Notes: generated by a model not told the origin, from the sequence alone. Counted from the stretch's first letter, positions 54,507 to 63,693 are shown. The stretch is DNA of 64,000 nt from Flavobacterium sp. 9 (GCF_002754195.1 NZ_PEEU01000001.1:3534001-3598000), one strand, 5' to 3'. Translations and numbers: made by a program.

Positions 54507-54644
54507 ATGAGATTTTTTTTCTGCAAATATGATATCGTAAAAACAATTTCCTGTTGGGTGTTTTTCTTTTCGATACATACTTTTTCTTCATTAAAAAAAT
54601 CATTAAAACGTATCGTTGTACAAGATGTTTTGCTTTTTAAATAA
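54507..54644 (+). pseudogene. 45-codon ORF after the riboswitch, possible btuB remnant
   Basis: It starts at an ATG, has a hydrophobic signal-like stretch (TISCWVFFFSIHTFSS) and then LKRIVVQDVLLFK before a stop. The last part resembles the N terminus of mature TonB-dependent receptors (L-x-x-V-V-V-x-D-V-x-L-K), the class B12 riboswitches normally control. After the stop, a different frame reads SLFYKAFAEDKLYIDLKI and ends, as a receptor C terminus might. This suggests a btuB gene lost by internal deletion. It could also be a leader ORF; support is pattern resemblance only. Confidence 0.35.
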
Positions 54645-54734
54645 AGGCAGACAGAAGCTTATTTTATAAAGCTTTTGCTGAAGATAAATTGTACATCGAT
54701 TTAAAGATTTAAGTAATATAATTTTAAATATTTA

Positions 54735-56057
54735 ATGATGAAAAACCAATTTTTTTCCAAGCAGTTAATTGCAATTGCTTCTTTAATGATCCTAACAGTT
54801 TCGTGTAATAATGATGACAATTTTACAGCTCCTCCAGCAATAAAAGGTCAGCAACAATTAAAAGACACTTTAACTATAGGAAAAGTACTAAAATTAAGTT
54901 CAAAATTAACAGATAGAAACAATGTTTCTTTCGAATGGGCCGTAGACGGAAAAGTTGTAGGATCTGATTCTACTTATGTTTTCAAACCAGAAACAAGAGG
55001 TGATTTTAAAGTTACAATGACGGCAAAAAATGATGGAGGAAAAACGTCTCTAACCTATAATCTTCTTGCATTAGGAGCTTATGAAAACGGTTTTTTCATG
55101 ATCAACGAAGGTTGGTATGGACACGGAACAGGAACAGTTGGGTTTTATAGATATGATACAAAAAAAATCGAAGACAGTGTTTTTGTAAAAGCAAATCCAG
55201 GTAAAGATTTAAAACCGGAATCGTCTACATTAGAATTCGGAACGATCTTTAATAAAAAACTATACTTAGTTTCTAAAGTTGGCGGACCTGTTGTTGTTAC
55301 AGATGCTTATACACTTAAAGAAGAAAAAAGAATTCCGGCTCAAGGCGGAAACGACTGGCGTGCGTTAGTTGGTATTGATCAAAATCAAGCATTATTGACT
55401 TCTGGGAATGGTATCTATAAGCTTAATCTAAATACAATGGCATTAAACGGACAAGTTGCTGGTGTTACAGGTCAGGTTGGAGATATTGTTAAAGTGGGTA
55501 ATTATGTTTTTGCATTATCTGCTTCACAAGGAGTTATTGTTCTTAATGCTTCAACATTTGCAGTTGTAAAAACGATTCCGGCTATGGTTCTAGGATTTGC
55601 CGTTACCGATGATAAAAAAGTTTGGGCAGCGGGAGGCACAAACCTTATAAGTATAGATTCAAGTACGCTTGCAGTAACAGAAATTCCGTTAGGTTTTCAA
55701 GCTTATGGAAGCTGGGGAGCATGGCATCCGGGATCTATTACAGCAGCCAAAAACAATGTTTTTATTGCTAAAAACGGAAGTTGGAGTGGTGGTAAACAAG
55801 TTTATAAATATACTGGTACGGCTGCATCTTTGGCAACACCTTTTATTACTTTGACACAATCTAATATATTATATGGTTCAGGAATTGGTTACGATCGTCT
55901 GAAAAATACTTTGGTTGTAAATACAGTAAATGAAGGATTTGGAGCAAATTTCGCAATAAATAATCTTTACTTATTCAATGCTGATTCTGGTGTTAAAACA
56001 GAAACGGTAAGTTTCTCAGGATATTATTTCCCTGCAGTTTCTGTATTTCAACAATAA
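54735..56057 (+). CDS. DUF5074/YncE-like beta-propeller lipoprotein (BtuG-like)
   Basis: A 440-aa surface lipoprotein probably binding vitamin B12. It has a lipobox (LTVSC), a short Ig/PKD-like domain (residues about 45-115, FEWAVDGKVVGSDSTYVF, core VTMTAKNDGG), then beta-propeller repeats (about 118-440) with FFMINEGWYGHGTGTVGFY (core INEGWYGHG), AVTDDKKVWAAG and GSWGAWHPGSIT. Propellers of this type include Bacteroides BtuG, which sits on BtuB and binds cobalamin very tightly. The upstream B12 riboswitch supports this. No btuB is intact beside it. Confidence 0.82.
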   Translation: MMKNQFFSKQLIAIASLMILTVSCNNDDNFTAPPAIKGQQQLKDTLTIGKVLKLSSKLTDRNNVSFEWAVDGKVVGSDSTYVFKPETRGDFKVTMTAKNDGGKTSLTYNLLALGAYENGFFMINEGWYGHGTGTVGFYRYDTKKIEDSVFVKANPGKDLKPESSTLEFGTIFNKKLYLVSKVGGPVVVTDAYTLKEEKRIPAQGGNDWRALVGIDQNQALLTSGNGIYKLNLNTMALNGQVAGVTGQVGDIVKVGNYVFALSASQGVIVLNASTFAVVKTIPAMVLGFAVTDDKKVWAAGGTNLISIDSSTLAVTEIPLGFQAYGSWGAWHPGSITAAKNNVFIAKNGSWSGGKQVYKYTGTAASLATPFITLTQSNILYGSGIGYDRLKNTLVVNTVNEGFGANFAINNLYLFNADSGVKTETVSFSGYYFPAVSVFQQ

Positions 56058-56154
56058 TTTTTTTATTTCTTAACCGCAAAGCGCGCTAAGATTTACGCAA
56101 AGGTTCGCAAAGTTTAATTTATGACTTTGCGAACCTTTTTGCATATAATATTGT

Positions 56155-56238
56155 AACATAGCCCGAGGTTTCAACCTTGGGATACAAAATATATGCGATC
56201 ATATACTGCGTCCCAAGGTTGAAACCTTGGGCTATGTT
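56155..56238. repeat. 84-bp palindrome with 28-nt arms
   Basis: The left arm (56155-56182, containing GGTTTCAACCTTGGGA) and right arm (56211-56238) are complementary with one mismatch. The 484-nt gene-free gap (56058-56541) holds this element, flanking AACCGCAAAG words and a second palindrome. Confidence 0.65.
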
Positions 56239-56370
56239 TTAAATACGGTTATCATTTTAGGGATTAAAACTTAGCGAATCTTTGCGGTTAAATAGATCAA
56301 GAGGAAATATTGTGGAGAAATATATAACCACAAAGAACACAAAGATTTTTTAAGGTAGAGGTTTTATAAA

Positions 56371-56424
56371 AACACAAAGTTCGCAAAGCGTTGTGTTGAT
56401 CTAGCTTTGCGAACTTTGTGTTTG
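56371..56424. repeat. Dispersed CGCAAAG palindrome, copy B
   Basis: Nearly identical to 22351-22404: AACACAAAGTTCGCAAAGC, then GCTTTGCGAACTTTG. Further CGCAAAG words (56080-56135) form another inverted pair nearby. Confidence 0.6.
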
Positions 56425-56512
56425 TTAACCACAATCCAAGACAAAAAATCTTAGTGAACTTTGCGGTTAAATCCGATGCAATTAAGCTTTTCATGAAAAT
56501 ATTTAAAAACAA

Positions 56513-56540
56513 AAAACCCGAATATTTCTATTCGGGTTTT
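56513..56540 (-). terminator. Terminator of the tRNA-Phe transcript
   Basis: On the minus strand AAAACCCGAAT pairs with ATTCGGGTTTT, followed by a T-run, directly after the tRNA 3' end. Confidence 0.8.
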
Positions 56541-56541
56541 G

Positions 56542-56614
56542 TGGTACCTCCAGGGATCGAACCAGGGACACATGGATTTTCAGTCCATTGCTCTACCATC
56601 TGAGCTAAGGTACC
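56542..56614 (-). tRNA. tRNA-Phe (GAA)
   Basis: The 73-nt gene on the minus strand folds as a cloverleaf. The acceptor arm is GGTACCT with AGGTACC. The D-loop AGCTCAGATGGTAGAGC follows, then an anticodon stem ATGGA/TCCAT with loop CTGAAAA (anticodon GAA) and T-arm CTGGTTCGATCCCTGG in shortened form. The discriminator is A and CCA is not encoded. Confidence 0.95.
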
Positions 56615-56691
56615 TTTGTGTGCTTATTGCGGGTGCAAAGATAGAATCATTTTCCGTTTATCCAAAACATTTTTTTAAAAAAATCAATTCG

Positions 56692-56699
56692 TATCTTCG
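56692..56699 (+). promoter_or_regulatory. -7 element for coaX
   Basis: TATCTTCG, one base from TAnnTTTG, 19 nt before the coaX start codon. Confidence 0.45.
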
Positions 56700-56718
56700 C
56701 AGAGGTAAAAAAATAAAT

Positions 56719-57453
56719 ATGGTTTTAGCAATCGATGTAGGTAATACAAGAATTAAAGCTTCTGTCTTTGAGGATAATAATGTTTTGGAAAGTTTTGTTT
56801 TTGATAAAAATGAGCTCGAAAAAAATATTGAAAAAATTTTAAAAAAATTTCCAAATTGCTCTGATTTGATCGTCGCTTCGGTTGGAAATATCGAAAAACA
56901 ATCTTTTTTAGCTTTCGAAAAAACACTAAATATTCATTTTTTTACACACGAAGATCTTTTTCCTTTCACAAATAAGTACGCTACTCCAAAAACTTTAGGA
57001 ATTGACAGAATGATTTTAGCTTCCGGAGCAACTTTACAGTTTCCGGAACAAAATAGATTAGTAATTGATGCAGGAACTTGTATTACCTATGATTTCATCG
57101 ACGAAAATGACAATTATTTGGGCGGAGCAATTTCTCCGGGCCTACGTTTAAGGTATGAAGCACTCCACAATTTCACAGCCAGATTGCCGTTACTGACTTT
57201 AGAGGCACCTGAATCCTATATAGGAGACACGACTGCACAAGCCATTCATTCGGGAGTTGTCAATGGCTTCGTCTATGAGATTGATGGTTTTATCGATGAA
57301 TATCGAGCAAACTTTTCAAATTTTATAATAATTTTAACGGGAGGTGATGCAGAATTTTTGGCTAAACGATTAAAAAATACCATATTTGCCAATTCAAATT
57401 TCTTACTGGAGAGTTTGAACCAAACATTTCAATATAAAATCGACAATGATTAA
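56719..57453 (+). CDS. coaX: Type III pantothenate kinase
   Basis: The enzyme phosphorylates pantothenate, the first step of coenzyme A synthesis. The 244-aa ASKHA-fold protein has AIDVGNTRIKASVF at the N terminus, KTLGIDRM, IDAGTCITYDFID, GGAISPGLRLRYEALH and LTGGDAEFLAKRL, all family motifs. The open frame extends upstream over the antisense of the tRNA, but ATG 56719 places the phosphate motif properly and sits just after the promoter. It overlaps the next gene by 8 nt. Confidence 0.95.
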   Translation: MVLAIDVGNTRIKASVFEDNNVLESFVFDKNELEKNIEKILKKFPNCSDLIVASVGNIEKQSFLAFEKTLNIHFFTHEDLFPFTNKYATPKTLGIDRMILASGATLQFPEQNRLVIDAGTCITYDFIDENDNYLGGAISPGLRLRYEALHNFTARLPLLTLEAPESYIGDTTAQAIHSGVVNGFVYEIDGFIDEYRANFSNFIIILTGGDAEFLAKRLKNTIFANSNFLLESLNQTFQYKIDND

Positions 57454-58675
57454 AAAAATTATAGTAAGCGCTTGTTTGCTTATCTCGTTCGTTTCATTCG
57501 CTCAACAAGGAACTGCTTCTCCTTATTCTTTCTACGGAATTGGGGATGTAAGGTTCAAAGGAACTCTTGAATTCAGATCTATGGCAGGAGTTGCAGTGGA
57601 GCAGGATAGTATTCACTTAAACATTGAGAATCCCGCGAGTTATGCCAGTTTAATTCAGACAACTTTTAGTGTTGGAGGAACTTTTGGAACTTCAAACTTA
57701 AAAACTAGTCAGGAAACTGCAAAAGCACAAAGAACTACTTTTGATTATTTGGCGATAGGAATTCCGATGGGGAAATTCGGTGCAGCATTTGGTCTGATCC
57801 CGGTATCTTCAGTTGGATATAAAATTAGAAACGACAGAACGGATACTGAAGGAGCTACAAGTTCTCAGCTTAGTGGAACCGGTGGAATTAATAAAGTGTT
57901 TTTTGGTTTAGGTTATAAAATCAGACCAAATTGGAATATTGGTGCAGATGCTCAATATAACTTCGGAAAAATCACAACAACAAGTGTAGAACTTCTTACA
58001 GGCGTTCAAAACTCAACTGCAGAAACAAATGCAGCAGAGTTGTCAGGTCTTAGTTTTAATATTGGTACAATGTATCAAACTAAGCTTACTCAAAAATTAC
58101 AGTTATTTACTAGCTTGAATTATACTTTTGCAACTAATTTAAGTTCAAATACAACAAGAACTATTTCTGTTGATGGAGATTCTACTCCAATAGTATTTGA
58201 TCCGCACGGTGATGATTTGAAATTGCCAAACAAAGTGACATTTGGTGCAGGTATTGGTCAGGCAAGAAAATGGTTAGTTGGTACTACAATGGCTTTTCAA
58301 GGCGATGGACAATTTGCGAATTACTATAATTCAGAGCAAAATGTACGTTATGAAAAATATCAAAAATATGCAGTAGGAGGATATTATATTCCAAATTATA
58401 CTTCTTTCTCAAATTATTTTAGCAGAATTACTTATAGAGCAGGATTGAAATACGAGAAAATTGGTTTAATAATCAATAATGAATCTATAAAAGATGTTGG
58501 TATGACTTTAGGAGCAGGAGTTCCAATTCCTGGATCTTTTTCGAATGTAAACTTTGGTGTTGAATTTGGAAAAAGAGGTACTGTTTCTTCAAACCTGGTT
58601 CAGGAAAATTATGTAAACTTTAGCGTAAGTTTCTCTTTTAATGACAGATGGTTTATTAAGAGTAAATATAATTAA
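57446..58675 (+). CDS. Outer-membrane beta-barrel protein
   Basis: A 409-aa protein with a signal peptide ending SFAQ. Alternating amphipathic strands with many Gly, Ser and aromatic residues end in FSVSFSFNDRWFIKSKYN. The early motif TASPYSFYGIGDVRFKGTLE (core SPYSFYGIGD) and NPASYASL recall FadL/OMPP1-like barrels, often found next to coaX in flavobacteria. The function is unknown, though transport of hydrophobic compounds is possible. It overlaps coaX by 8 nt and is probably co-transcribed. Confidence 0.75.
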   Translation: MIKKIIVSACLLISFVSFAQQGTASPYSFYGIGDVRFKGTLEFRSMAGVAVEQDSIHLNIENPASYASLIQTTFSVGGTFGTSNLKTSQETAKAQRTTFDYLAIGIPMGKFGAAFGLIPVSSVGYKIRNDRTDTEGATSSQLSGTGGINKVFFGLGYKIRPNWNIGADAQYNFGKITTTSVELLTGVQNSTAETNAAELSGLSFNIGTMYQTKLTQKLQLFTSLNYTFATNLSSNTTRTISVDGDSTPIVFDPHGDDLKLPNKVTFGAGIGQARKWLVGTTMAFQGDGQFANYYNSEQNVRYEKYQKYAVGGYYIPNYTSFSNYFSRITYRAGLKYEKIGLIINNESIKDVGMTLGAGVPIPGSFSNVNFGVEFGKRGTVSSNLVQENYVNFSVSFSFNDRWFIKSKYN

Positions 58676-58726
58676 ACATAAAATCTTATGTTTTTTTAAG
58701 CACATACAATTTACTACATTTGGCAA

Positions 58727-59281
58727 ATGAATTTACCAAAGAGATATATTATAAATACTGTCACAGTTCTCGCTGTGACACTGTTTTTTGGATGCGAAAG
58801 TAACTTTAAGGATGTTCAGAAAATTAACTTCTCTGAATTCGTTCCGGGCAGTGATGCTGATACGGTTAATATTAAATACACGGATTCAGGTCGTATAACA
58901 GGGGTTTTGATAAGCAGGAAGATGTTGGATTATTCTAATCTGGATTTTCCATTTACAGAATTTCCTTTAGGTTTGGATGTTACTCTATACGACAAAAAAC
59001 AAAAACGTACCTTTATACGATCAAATTATGCAGTTTCATATAAAACTACTGGTATAATAGATTTGCAGGGAAAAGTAAAAATCACATCAGAAACTGGTCA
59101 GATGCTGGAAACAGAACAACTGTATTTTGATCAGAAAAACGAATGGTTTTATACCGAAAGAAAATTCAAGCTTACAGACGCTAAAGGAGTTTCATACGGA
59201 CAAGGAATAGATTTTAGTAAAGATTTTAAAGTGATTAATTCGCAACGAGTAAGTGGCGAAATTGAATCATCAGAAGAATAA
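58727..59281 (+). CDS. lptC: LPS export protein LptC
   Basis: A periplasmic component of the Lpt bridge carrying LPS to the outer membrane. The 184-aa protein has a lipobox-like LFFGC after the N-terminal helix. It has a single LptC beta-jellyroll with YPLGLD-like FPLGLDVTLYD, TFIRSNYAVSY, TGIIDLQGKVKI and a late LYFDQKNEWFYTERKFKLT stretch (core FDQKNEWFYTE). A TACATTTG element lies just 5 nt before the ATG, so a nearly leaderless transcript is possible. Confidence 0.85.
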   Translation: MNLPKRYIINTVTVLAVTLFFGCESNFKDVQKINFSEFVPGSDADTVNIKYTDSGRITGVLISRKMLDYSNLDFPFTEFPLGLDVTLYDKKQKRTFIRSNYAVSYKTTGIIDLQGKVKITSETGQMLETEQLYFDQKNEWFYTERKFKLTDAKGVSYGQGIDFSKDFKVINSQRVSGEIESSEE

Positions 59282-59293
59282 AAAAAAGACATT

Positions 59294-59488
59294 ATGGGTT
59301 ACATGAAATATACGCAATACGTTTATATTGCTTTTGCAGTTTACTTTATCTATGACGGAATTACAAAGTTAAATGAAGGAAACGACACTTCGACTTTGAG
59401 TTTTATAATTGCAGGAATGGCTGTATTTATGTTTTTCTTCAGAAGGAAGTTTGTGAAGAAATTTGATGATCGTAACAAAAAACAGTAA
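59294..59488 (+). CDS. 64-aa small membrane protein
   Basis: Two predicted membrane helices (about residues 7-24 and 36-51), with KLNEGNDTS between them and a basic tail FVKKFDDRNKKQ. It fits between lptC and the CNNM gene with gaps of 12 and 2 nt, so it is co-translated. It is not recognised functionally. Confidence 0.75.
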   Translation: MGYMKYTQYVYIAFAVYFIYDGITKLNEGNDTSTLSFIIAGMAVFMFFFRRKFVKKFDDRNKKQ

Positions 59489-59490
59489 AA

Positions 59491-60753
59491 ATGGAAATTA
59501 GTATTATAATACTATGTTTAATACTATCAGCCTTTTTCTCAGGAATGGAAATAGCTTTTATTTCCTCGAATAAGATTTATCTTGAAATTGAAAAAAAACA
59601 AGATAATTTTCTTTCTCAGATTCTAACAAAACTTACCGAAAACCCTTCAAAGTTTATCGCTGCAATGTTAATTGGTAACAACGTGGCTTTAGTTGTTTAC
59701 GGGTTCTTTATGGGAGATTTAATTCTAAGATGCATCATAAGTTTAGGATTTCATTTTTCTGATTTTAGCAGTTTGCTGATTCAAACAATAACTTCGACTT
59801 TTATAGTTTTAATAACGGCAGAATTTCTTCCGAAAGTGTTTTTTCAGATTTATGCCAATACGTTGATTAAAGCTTTTGCGCTTCCTGCGTATTTGTTTTA
59901 TCGATTGTTCTATTATATTTCAACTTTCTTTATTTGGATATCAGATTTTGTCTTGAGGAAATTCTTTAAAACAGAAGGAGATCAGACGCAGCTTTATTTT
60001 AGTAAAATAGAACTCGGAAATTACATTACGGAACAAATGAATTCTGTTGAAGACGATGAAGAAGTAGATTCTGAGATTCAGATTTTTCAAAATGCCTTAG
60101 AATTTTCCGGTGTAAAAGCGCGCGATATTATGACGCCGCGTACAGAAATTGTAGATGTAGATTTATTTGACAGCATAACAGATCTTAAGGAATTATTTAT
60201 TGAGACCGGATATTCTAAAATTGTAGTCAGTCAAAACTCTCTGGATGATATTGTGGGTTATGTGCATTCTTTTGACTTGTTTAAGAAGCCAAAAACGATC
60301 AAATCAGTTTTGATGACGGTTGAGTTTGTTCCGGAAACAATTTTGATAAAAGACGCTTTGGATTTGCTGATTAAAAAGCGAAAAAATGTCGCAGTAGTTT
60401 TAGATGAATACGGAGGAACTTCGGGAATTATTACAATCGAAGATATTGTAGAGGAACTTTTTGGAGAAATCGAAGACGAACATGATTCAGAAGAAGAAGA
60501 ACTGATCGAAGAAGAGTTAGGTGAAGGGAAATATTTGTTTTCGACACGTTTGGATGTGGAGTATTTAAATGAAACTTACAAGTTAATGATTCCAGAAGAA
60601 GATTCTTACGGGACTTTAGGTGGTTTTATTGTGAATCATACCAAAGAAATCCCTCAAAAGGGCGATGAAATCGTGATTGACAACTTTTATTTTGTGATTG
60701 AAGAGGCGACAAATAAGAAAATTGAATTAGTCAAAATGACAATAAAAGACTGA
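59491..60753 (+). CDS. CNNM/CorC-type membrane protein (hemolysin family)
   Basis: A 420-aa protein with an N-terminal DUF21/CNNM transmembrane domain (residues about 1-140, starting ILCLILSAFFSGMEIAFIS), two CBS domains (about 195-320, with ARDIMTPRTEIVDVD and KKRKNVAVVLDEYGGTSGIITIEDIVEE, core LDEYGGTSGI), and a C-terminal CorC/HlyC transporter-associated domain. Members are linked to magnesium/cobalt homeostasis; GldE of flavobacterial gliding is a relative. There is no gld gene nearby. Confidence 0.9.
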   Translation: MEISIIILCLILSAFFSGMEIAFISSNKIYLEIEKKQDNFLSQILTKLTENPSKFIAAMLIGNNVALVVYGFFMGDLILRCIISLGFHFSDFSSLLIQTITSTFIVLITAEFLPKVFFQIYANTLIKAFALPAYLFYRLFYYISTFFIWISDFVLRKFFKTEGDQTQLYFSKIELGNYITEQMNSVEDDEEVDSEIQIFQNALEFSGVKARDIMTPRTEIVDVDLFDSITDLKELFIETGYSKIVVSQNSLDDIVGYVHSFDLFKKPKTIKSVLMTVEFVPETILIKDALDLLIKKRKNVAVVLDEYGGTSGIITIEDIVEELFGEIEDEHDSEEEELIEEELGEGKYLFSTRLDVEYLNETYKLMIPEEDSYGTLGGFIVNHTKEIPQKGDEIVIDNFYFVIEEATNKKIELVKMTIKD

Positions 60754-60801
60754 TTTTTTAAATTAATAAAAAAAATTGTTGAAAATAAAACGCTAGTTGT
60801 A

Positions 60802-60830
60802 TTGTTATTAACTAGATAATTGTATTTTCG
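60802..60830 (+). promoter_or_regulatory. Promoter of the PpiD-like gene (TTG-N18-TATTTTCG)
   Basis: TTG at 60802-60804, an 18-nt spacer and TATTTTCG at 60823-60830 give a close match to the Bacteroidota consensus, 31 nt before the start codon. Confidence 0.65.
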
Positions 60831-60861
60831 CAAACTGAATATAAAATTAACGATAATAAAA

Positions 60862-62961
60862 ATGGCAGTTTTAGCAAAAATTAGACAGCGTTCCGCTTTA
60901 TTGATAGGAGTTATTGCACTTGCATTATTTGCATTTATAATACAAGATCTTTTCACTAGAGGAAGTTTCGGTCAAAGTTCAAAAGATGTAGGAAGCATCG
61001 ATGGAAAAGATATTTCATTTGAAGACTTTAGAGTTAAAGTTAGTAATGTTGAAAAAAGTGGTCAAGGAATTACTTCCACTGAAGCTGCAAACAGAGTTTG
61101 GGATCAAGAAGTTTCAATCGCATTGTTATCTGCTCAGTTTGATAAATTGGGATTAAGAGTTGGTGAAAAACACTTACTTGAAGTTTTAAAAGCAGATCCA
61201 AATATTGGTAAAAACCCAATGTTCTTAAATGCAGCTGGATTATTTGATGTAGCTAAATTTAAAGAGTACTTCAAAACAAATCCTGAAGCAGCTCAATATC
61301 TTTCTCAAAAAGAGGATGATGCTGAATTGAACGCAAAATATCAAATCTACAATACACTTGTAAAAGCTGGACTTTATACAACTGTTAGCGAAGGAAAGTT
61401 GAAATATGAAATGGAAGCTAACAAAGTAAACTTTGCTTATGCTGCTGCATTATATTCTTCTATTAAAGATAGCGATGTTAAAATTTCTGATGATGAAATT
61501 GTTGCTTATATGAAGAAAAACGAGAAAAAATTCAAAGCTGATGAAACTCGTGAAATTCAATACGTTTTAGTAGAAGACAAAGCTTCAAAAGAAGACGAAG
61601 CTGAAATTAAAGCTAAAATCACTGCATTATTAAACGGTAGAGTTGAGTACAATACAAAAACTGGTAAAAACGATACATTACCTGGTTTTAAAAGCGCAAC
61701 AAACATTGCTGAATTCGTAAACTCAAATTCTGACGTTCCTTACGATTCTACATATGTTCCTAAAAATGCTTTACCAGCAATCGATGCTGATAAATTATTT
61801 AGTTTACCTGCAGGAGCAATTTACGGTCCTTATGTATACGGAAAATATTATGCTATCTCTAAATCTTTAGGATTTAAAGCTGGTGTTAACGCAAAAGCAA
61901 GTCATATCTTAATTGCTTATGAAGGATCTCAAACTCCAAATGCTAAAGAAAAAAGAACTAAAGAAGAAGCTAAAGCTAAAGCTGAAGAAATTTTAGCACA
62001 AGTTCAGGCTAATCCGGATAGTTTCATGATGTTGGCATTTACAAGTTCTGATGACTCATCTGCACAACAAGGTGGAGATTTAGGATATTTTGGTCCAAAT
62101 CAAATGGTAAAACCATTCAATGATTTTGTATTCAATAACGGAATTGGAAAAATTGGTTTAGTTGAAACTCCTTTCGGATTTCACATTATCAAAATTACAG
62201 ATAAACAAGACGGAATTCGTTTAGCTACAATTGCTCAAAAAATTGAGCCATCTGAAGCTACTTCTGATAAAGTATTTACATTGGCAACTAAATTTGAAAT
62301 GGACGCTGCTAATAAAGATTTCAATGCTACTGCAAAAGAATTAGGTTTAAAAGTAGCTGCTCCGGTAACTGCAAAAGCTTTAGATGAGCAATTTGGTCCT
62401 TTAGGAAACCAACGTAACATCATCAGATGGGCATATGACAAAGAAACAAGCAAAGGAGATGTAAAACGTTTTGAAATTGCTAATATTGGGCACGTAATTG
62501 CACAATACAAAAGCGAAAACAAATCTGGTTTAGTATCTGTTACTTTAGCTAGACCTTATGTTGAGCCAATCTTGAAAAACAAGAAAAAAGCTGAAATGTT
62601 AAAAGCTAAAATGACAGGATCTAGCCTTGAAGCTATTGCTAAAAGCGCTGGTGTAGCTGTTCAACAAGCTGCTGACGTAACTATGGATAACCCGGTATTA
62701 CCTGGTGGAGTTGGACAAGAGCCAAGAGTTGTAGGTAATGCATTTGCTTTAGCTGCAAACAAAATCTCTGCTCCAATTGAAGGAAACACTGGAGTTTATG
62801 TAGTGAAAAACATTAGTACTGTTAAAGCTCCTGCTGCTGCTAATCACGCAGAATATGTAGCTAAAGTTAAAGCTCAAAGCGCATCTGATGCAAGCAGAAT
62901 TTTGCCAGCATTGAAAGCTAACGCTAAAATTGAAGATAACAGATTGCAATTTAACTACTAG
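60862..62961 (+). CDS. PpiD-like peptidylprolyl isomerase / SurA-N domain foldase
   Basis: This inner-membrane-anchored periplasmic chaperone helps outer-membrane proteins fold. The 699-aa protein has one N-terminal helix (ALLIGVIALALFAFIIQD), a SurA N-terminal chaperone domain, a parvulin (PpiC) domain at about 343-445 (KASHILIAYEG, GGDLGYFGPNQMV, VETPFGFHIIKIT), and a further helical C-terminal part. The start at ATG 60862 (MAVLAKIRQRSA) is chosen over an upstream in-frame codon because the promoter lies between them and the motif follows directly. Confidence 0.92.
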   Translation: MAVLAKIRQRSALLIGVIALALFAFIIQDLFTRGSFGQSSKDVGSIDGKDISFEDFRVKVSNVEKSGQGITSTEAANRVWDQEVSIALLSAQFDKLGLRVGEKHLLEVLKADPNIGKNPMFLNAAGLFDVAKFKEYFKTNPEAAQYLSQKEDDAELNAKYQIYNTLVKAGLYTTVSEGKLKYEMEANKVNFAYAAALYSSIKDSDVKISDDEIVAYMKKNEKKFKADETREIQYVLVEDKASKEDEAEIKAKITALLNGRVEYNTKTGKNDTLPGFKSATNIAEFVNSNSDVPYDSTYVPKNALPAIDADKLFSLPAGAIYGPYVYGKYYAISKSLGFKAGVNAKASHILIAYEGSQTPNAKEKRTKEEAKAKAEEILAQVQANPDSFMMLAFTSSDDSSAQQGGDLGYFGPNQMVKPFNDFVFNNGIGKIGLVETPFGFHIIKITDKQDGIRLATIAQKIEPSEATSDKVFTLATKFEMDAANKDFNATAKELGLKVAAPVTAKALDEQFGPLGNQRNIIRWAYDKETSKGDVKRFEIANIGHVIAQYKSENKSGLVSVTLARPYVEPILKNKKKAEMLKAKMTGSSLEAIAKSAGVAVQQAADVTMDNPVLPGGVGQEPRVVGNAFALAANKISAPIEGNTGVYVVKNISTVKAPAAANHAEYVAKVKAQSASDASRILPALKANAKIEDNRLQFNY

Positions 62962-62989
62962 TATTTAGTAATTAAATTATCAAAATAAG

Positions 62990-63023
62990 AAACCCGAAAT
63001 ATTCAAATGAATATTTCGGGTTT
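62990..63023 (+). terminator. Terminator after the PpiD-like gene
   Basis: AAACCCGAAATATTC and GAATATTTCGGGTTT pair around AAAT, followed by TTCTTT. The stem core is like that of the tRNA-Phe terminator. Confidence 0.85.
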
Positions 63024-63246
63024 TTCTTTGCGCTACATTGTGTTTTTTGTAGTATTTATTAGCCGCTTTTCTTAATGTATATAGGAATAATAGAAATAAA
63101 ATTTTAAATATTTGTGATATTCAAATTATTACAGTTAATTTGCTGCGATTTAACGAAGTAACTTCCGCCCCTAAGGTATTAGCTAAATTATAATTAACGG
63201 AGTAACAATCGAGTACTGTGGATAAACAAAAATTTTATATTTTTTT

Positions 63247-63681
63247 ATGTTTAATTTGTTAAGAAGAAAGCCTAGGGTGTATACCAAAATTGAAAATCAT
63301 ATTTTGGGGATAATTACGGAACTTTTAAAACTTAGTAATACTGATATCAATTGTGATGAATTGGGTGGGAAGTATTATTTAAGTAACGAAGAACAGCATT
63401 TTAAAGTTACGGTATTAAGCAATGACTATGTTATTAGGCTGACTAATACTCGTGATTCTGTTGCTGAAAAATATGAAAAAACTTTTGTTGAAGATGTTTT
63501 GAAAGCTATAAAAGAAGAGAAACATCGAAGAATGGAAGTCGTTTATGATTCCATAAATAATAGTATAGAAAAAATGGCGGAGCGTTTGCATAATACGCTT
63601 ATCGAAACTAATGAGCTCGAAACCCAAAAAGTGAGAAGACTTGAAACGAAACATATAAAAACAAAAAAAGCGAACTATTAG
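63247..63681 (+). CDS. 144-aa protein of unknown function
   Basis: A soluble, charged protein. Residues 1-80 may form a small alpha/beta domain (KYYLSNEEQHFKVTVLSNDYVIRL, core FKVTVLSNDYVI). Residues about 85-140 are a long Lys/Glu-rich helix likely to coil (EKTFVEDVLKAIKEEKHRRM, RLHNTLIETNELETQK). No family is recognised. It has its own hairpin terminator overlapping the stop codon. The 200 nt upstream hold no visible gene. Confidence 0.6.
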   Translation: MFNLLRRKPRVYTKIENHILGIITELLKLSNTDINCDELGGKYYLSNEEQHFKVTVLSNDYVIRLTNTRDSVAEKYEKTFVEDVLKAIKEEKHRRMEVVYDSINNSIEKMAERLHNTLIETNELETQKVRRLETKHIKTKKANY

Positions 63682-63693
63682 TTCGCTTTTTTG
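63664..63693 (+). terminator. Terminator overlapping the 3' end of the 144-aa gene
   Basis: AAAAAAGCGAAC and GTTCGCTTTTTT pair around the stop-codon bases TATTA. The hairpin serves the + gene and could also serve the convergent GHMP kinase. Confidence 0.8.

Noticed and set aside
56539..56718. Upstream extension of coaX over the tRNA-Phe locus
   Set aside because: It overlaps the tRNA on the other strand, and the kinase motif begins just after ATG 56719.
60820..60861. Upstream start for the PpiD-like protein
   Set aside because: The extension would begin inside the promoter -7 element and lacks the typical MAVLAKIRQRS start.
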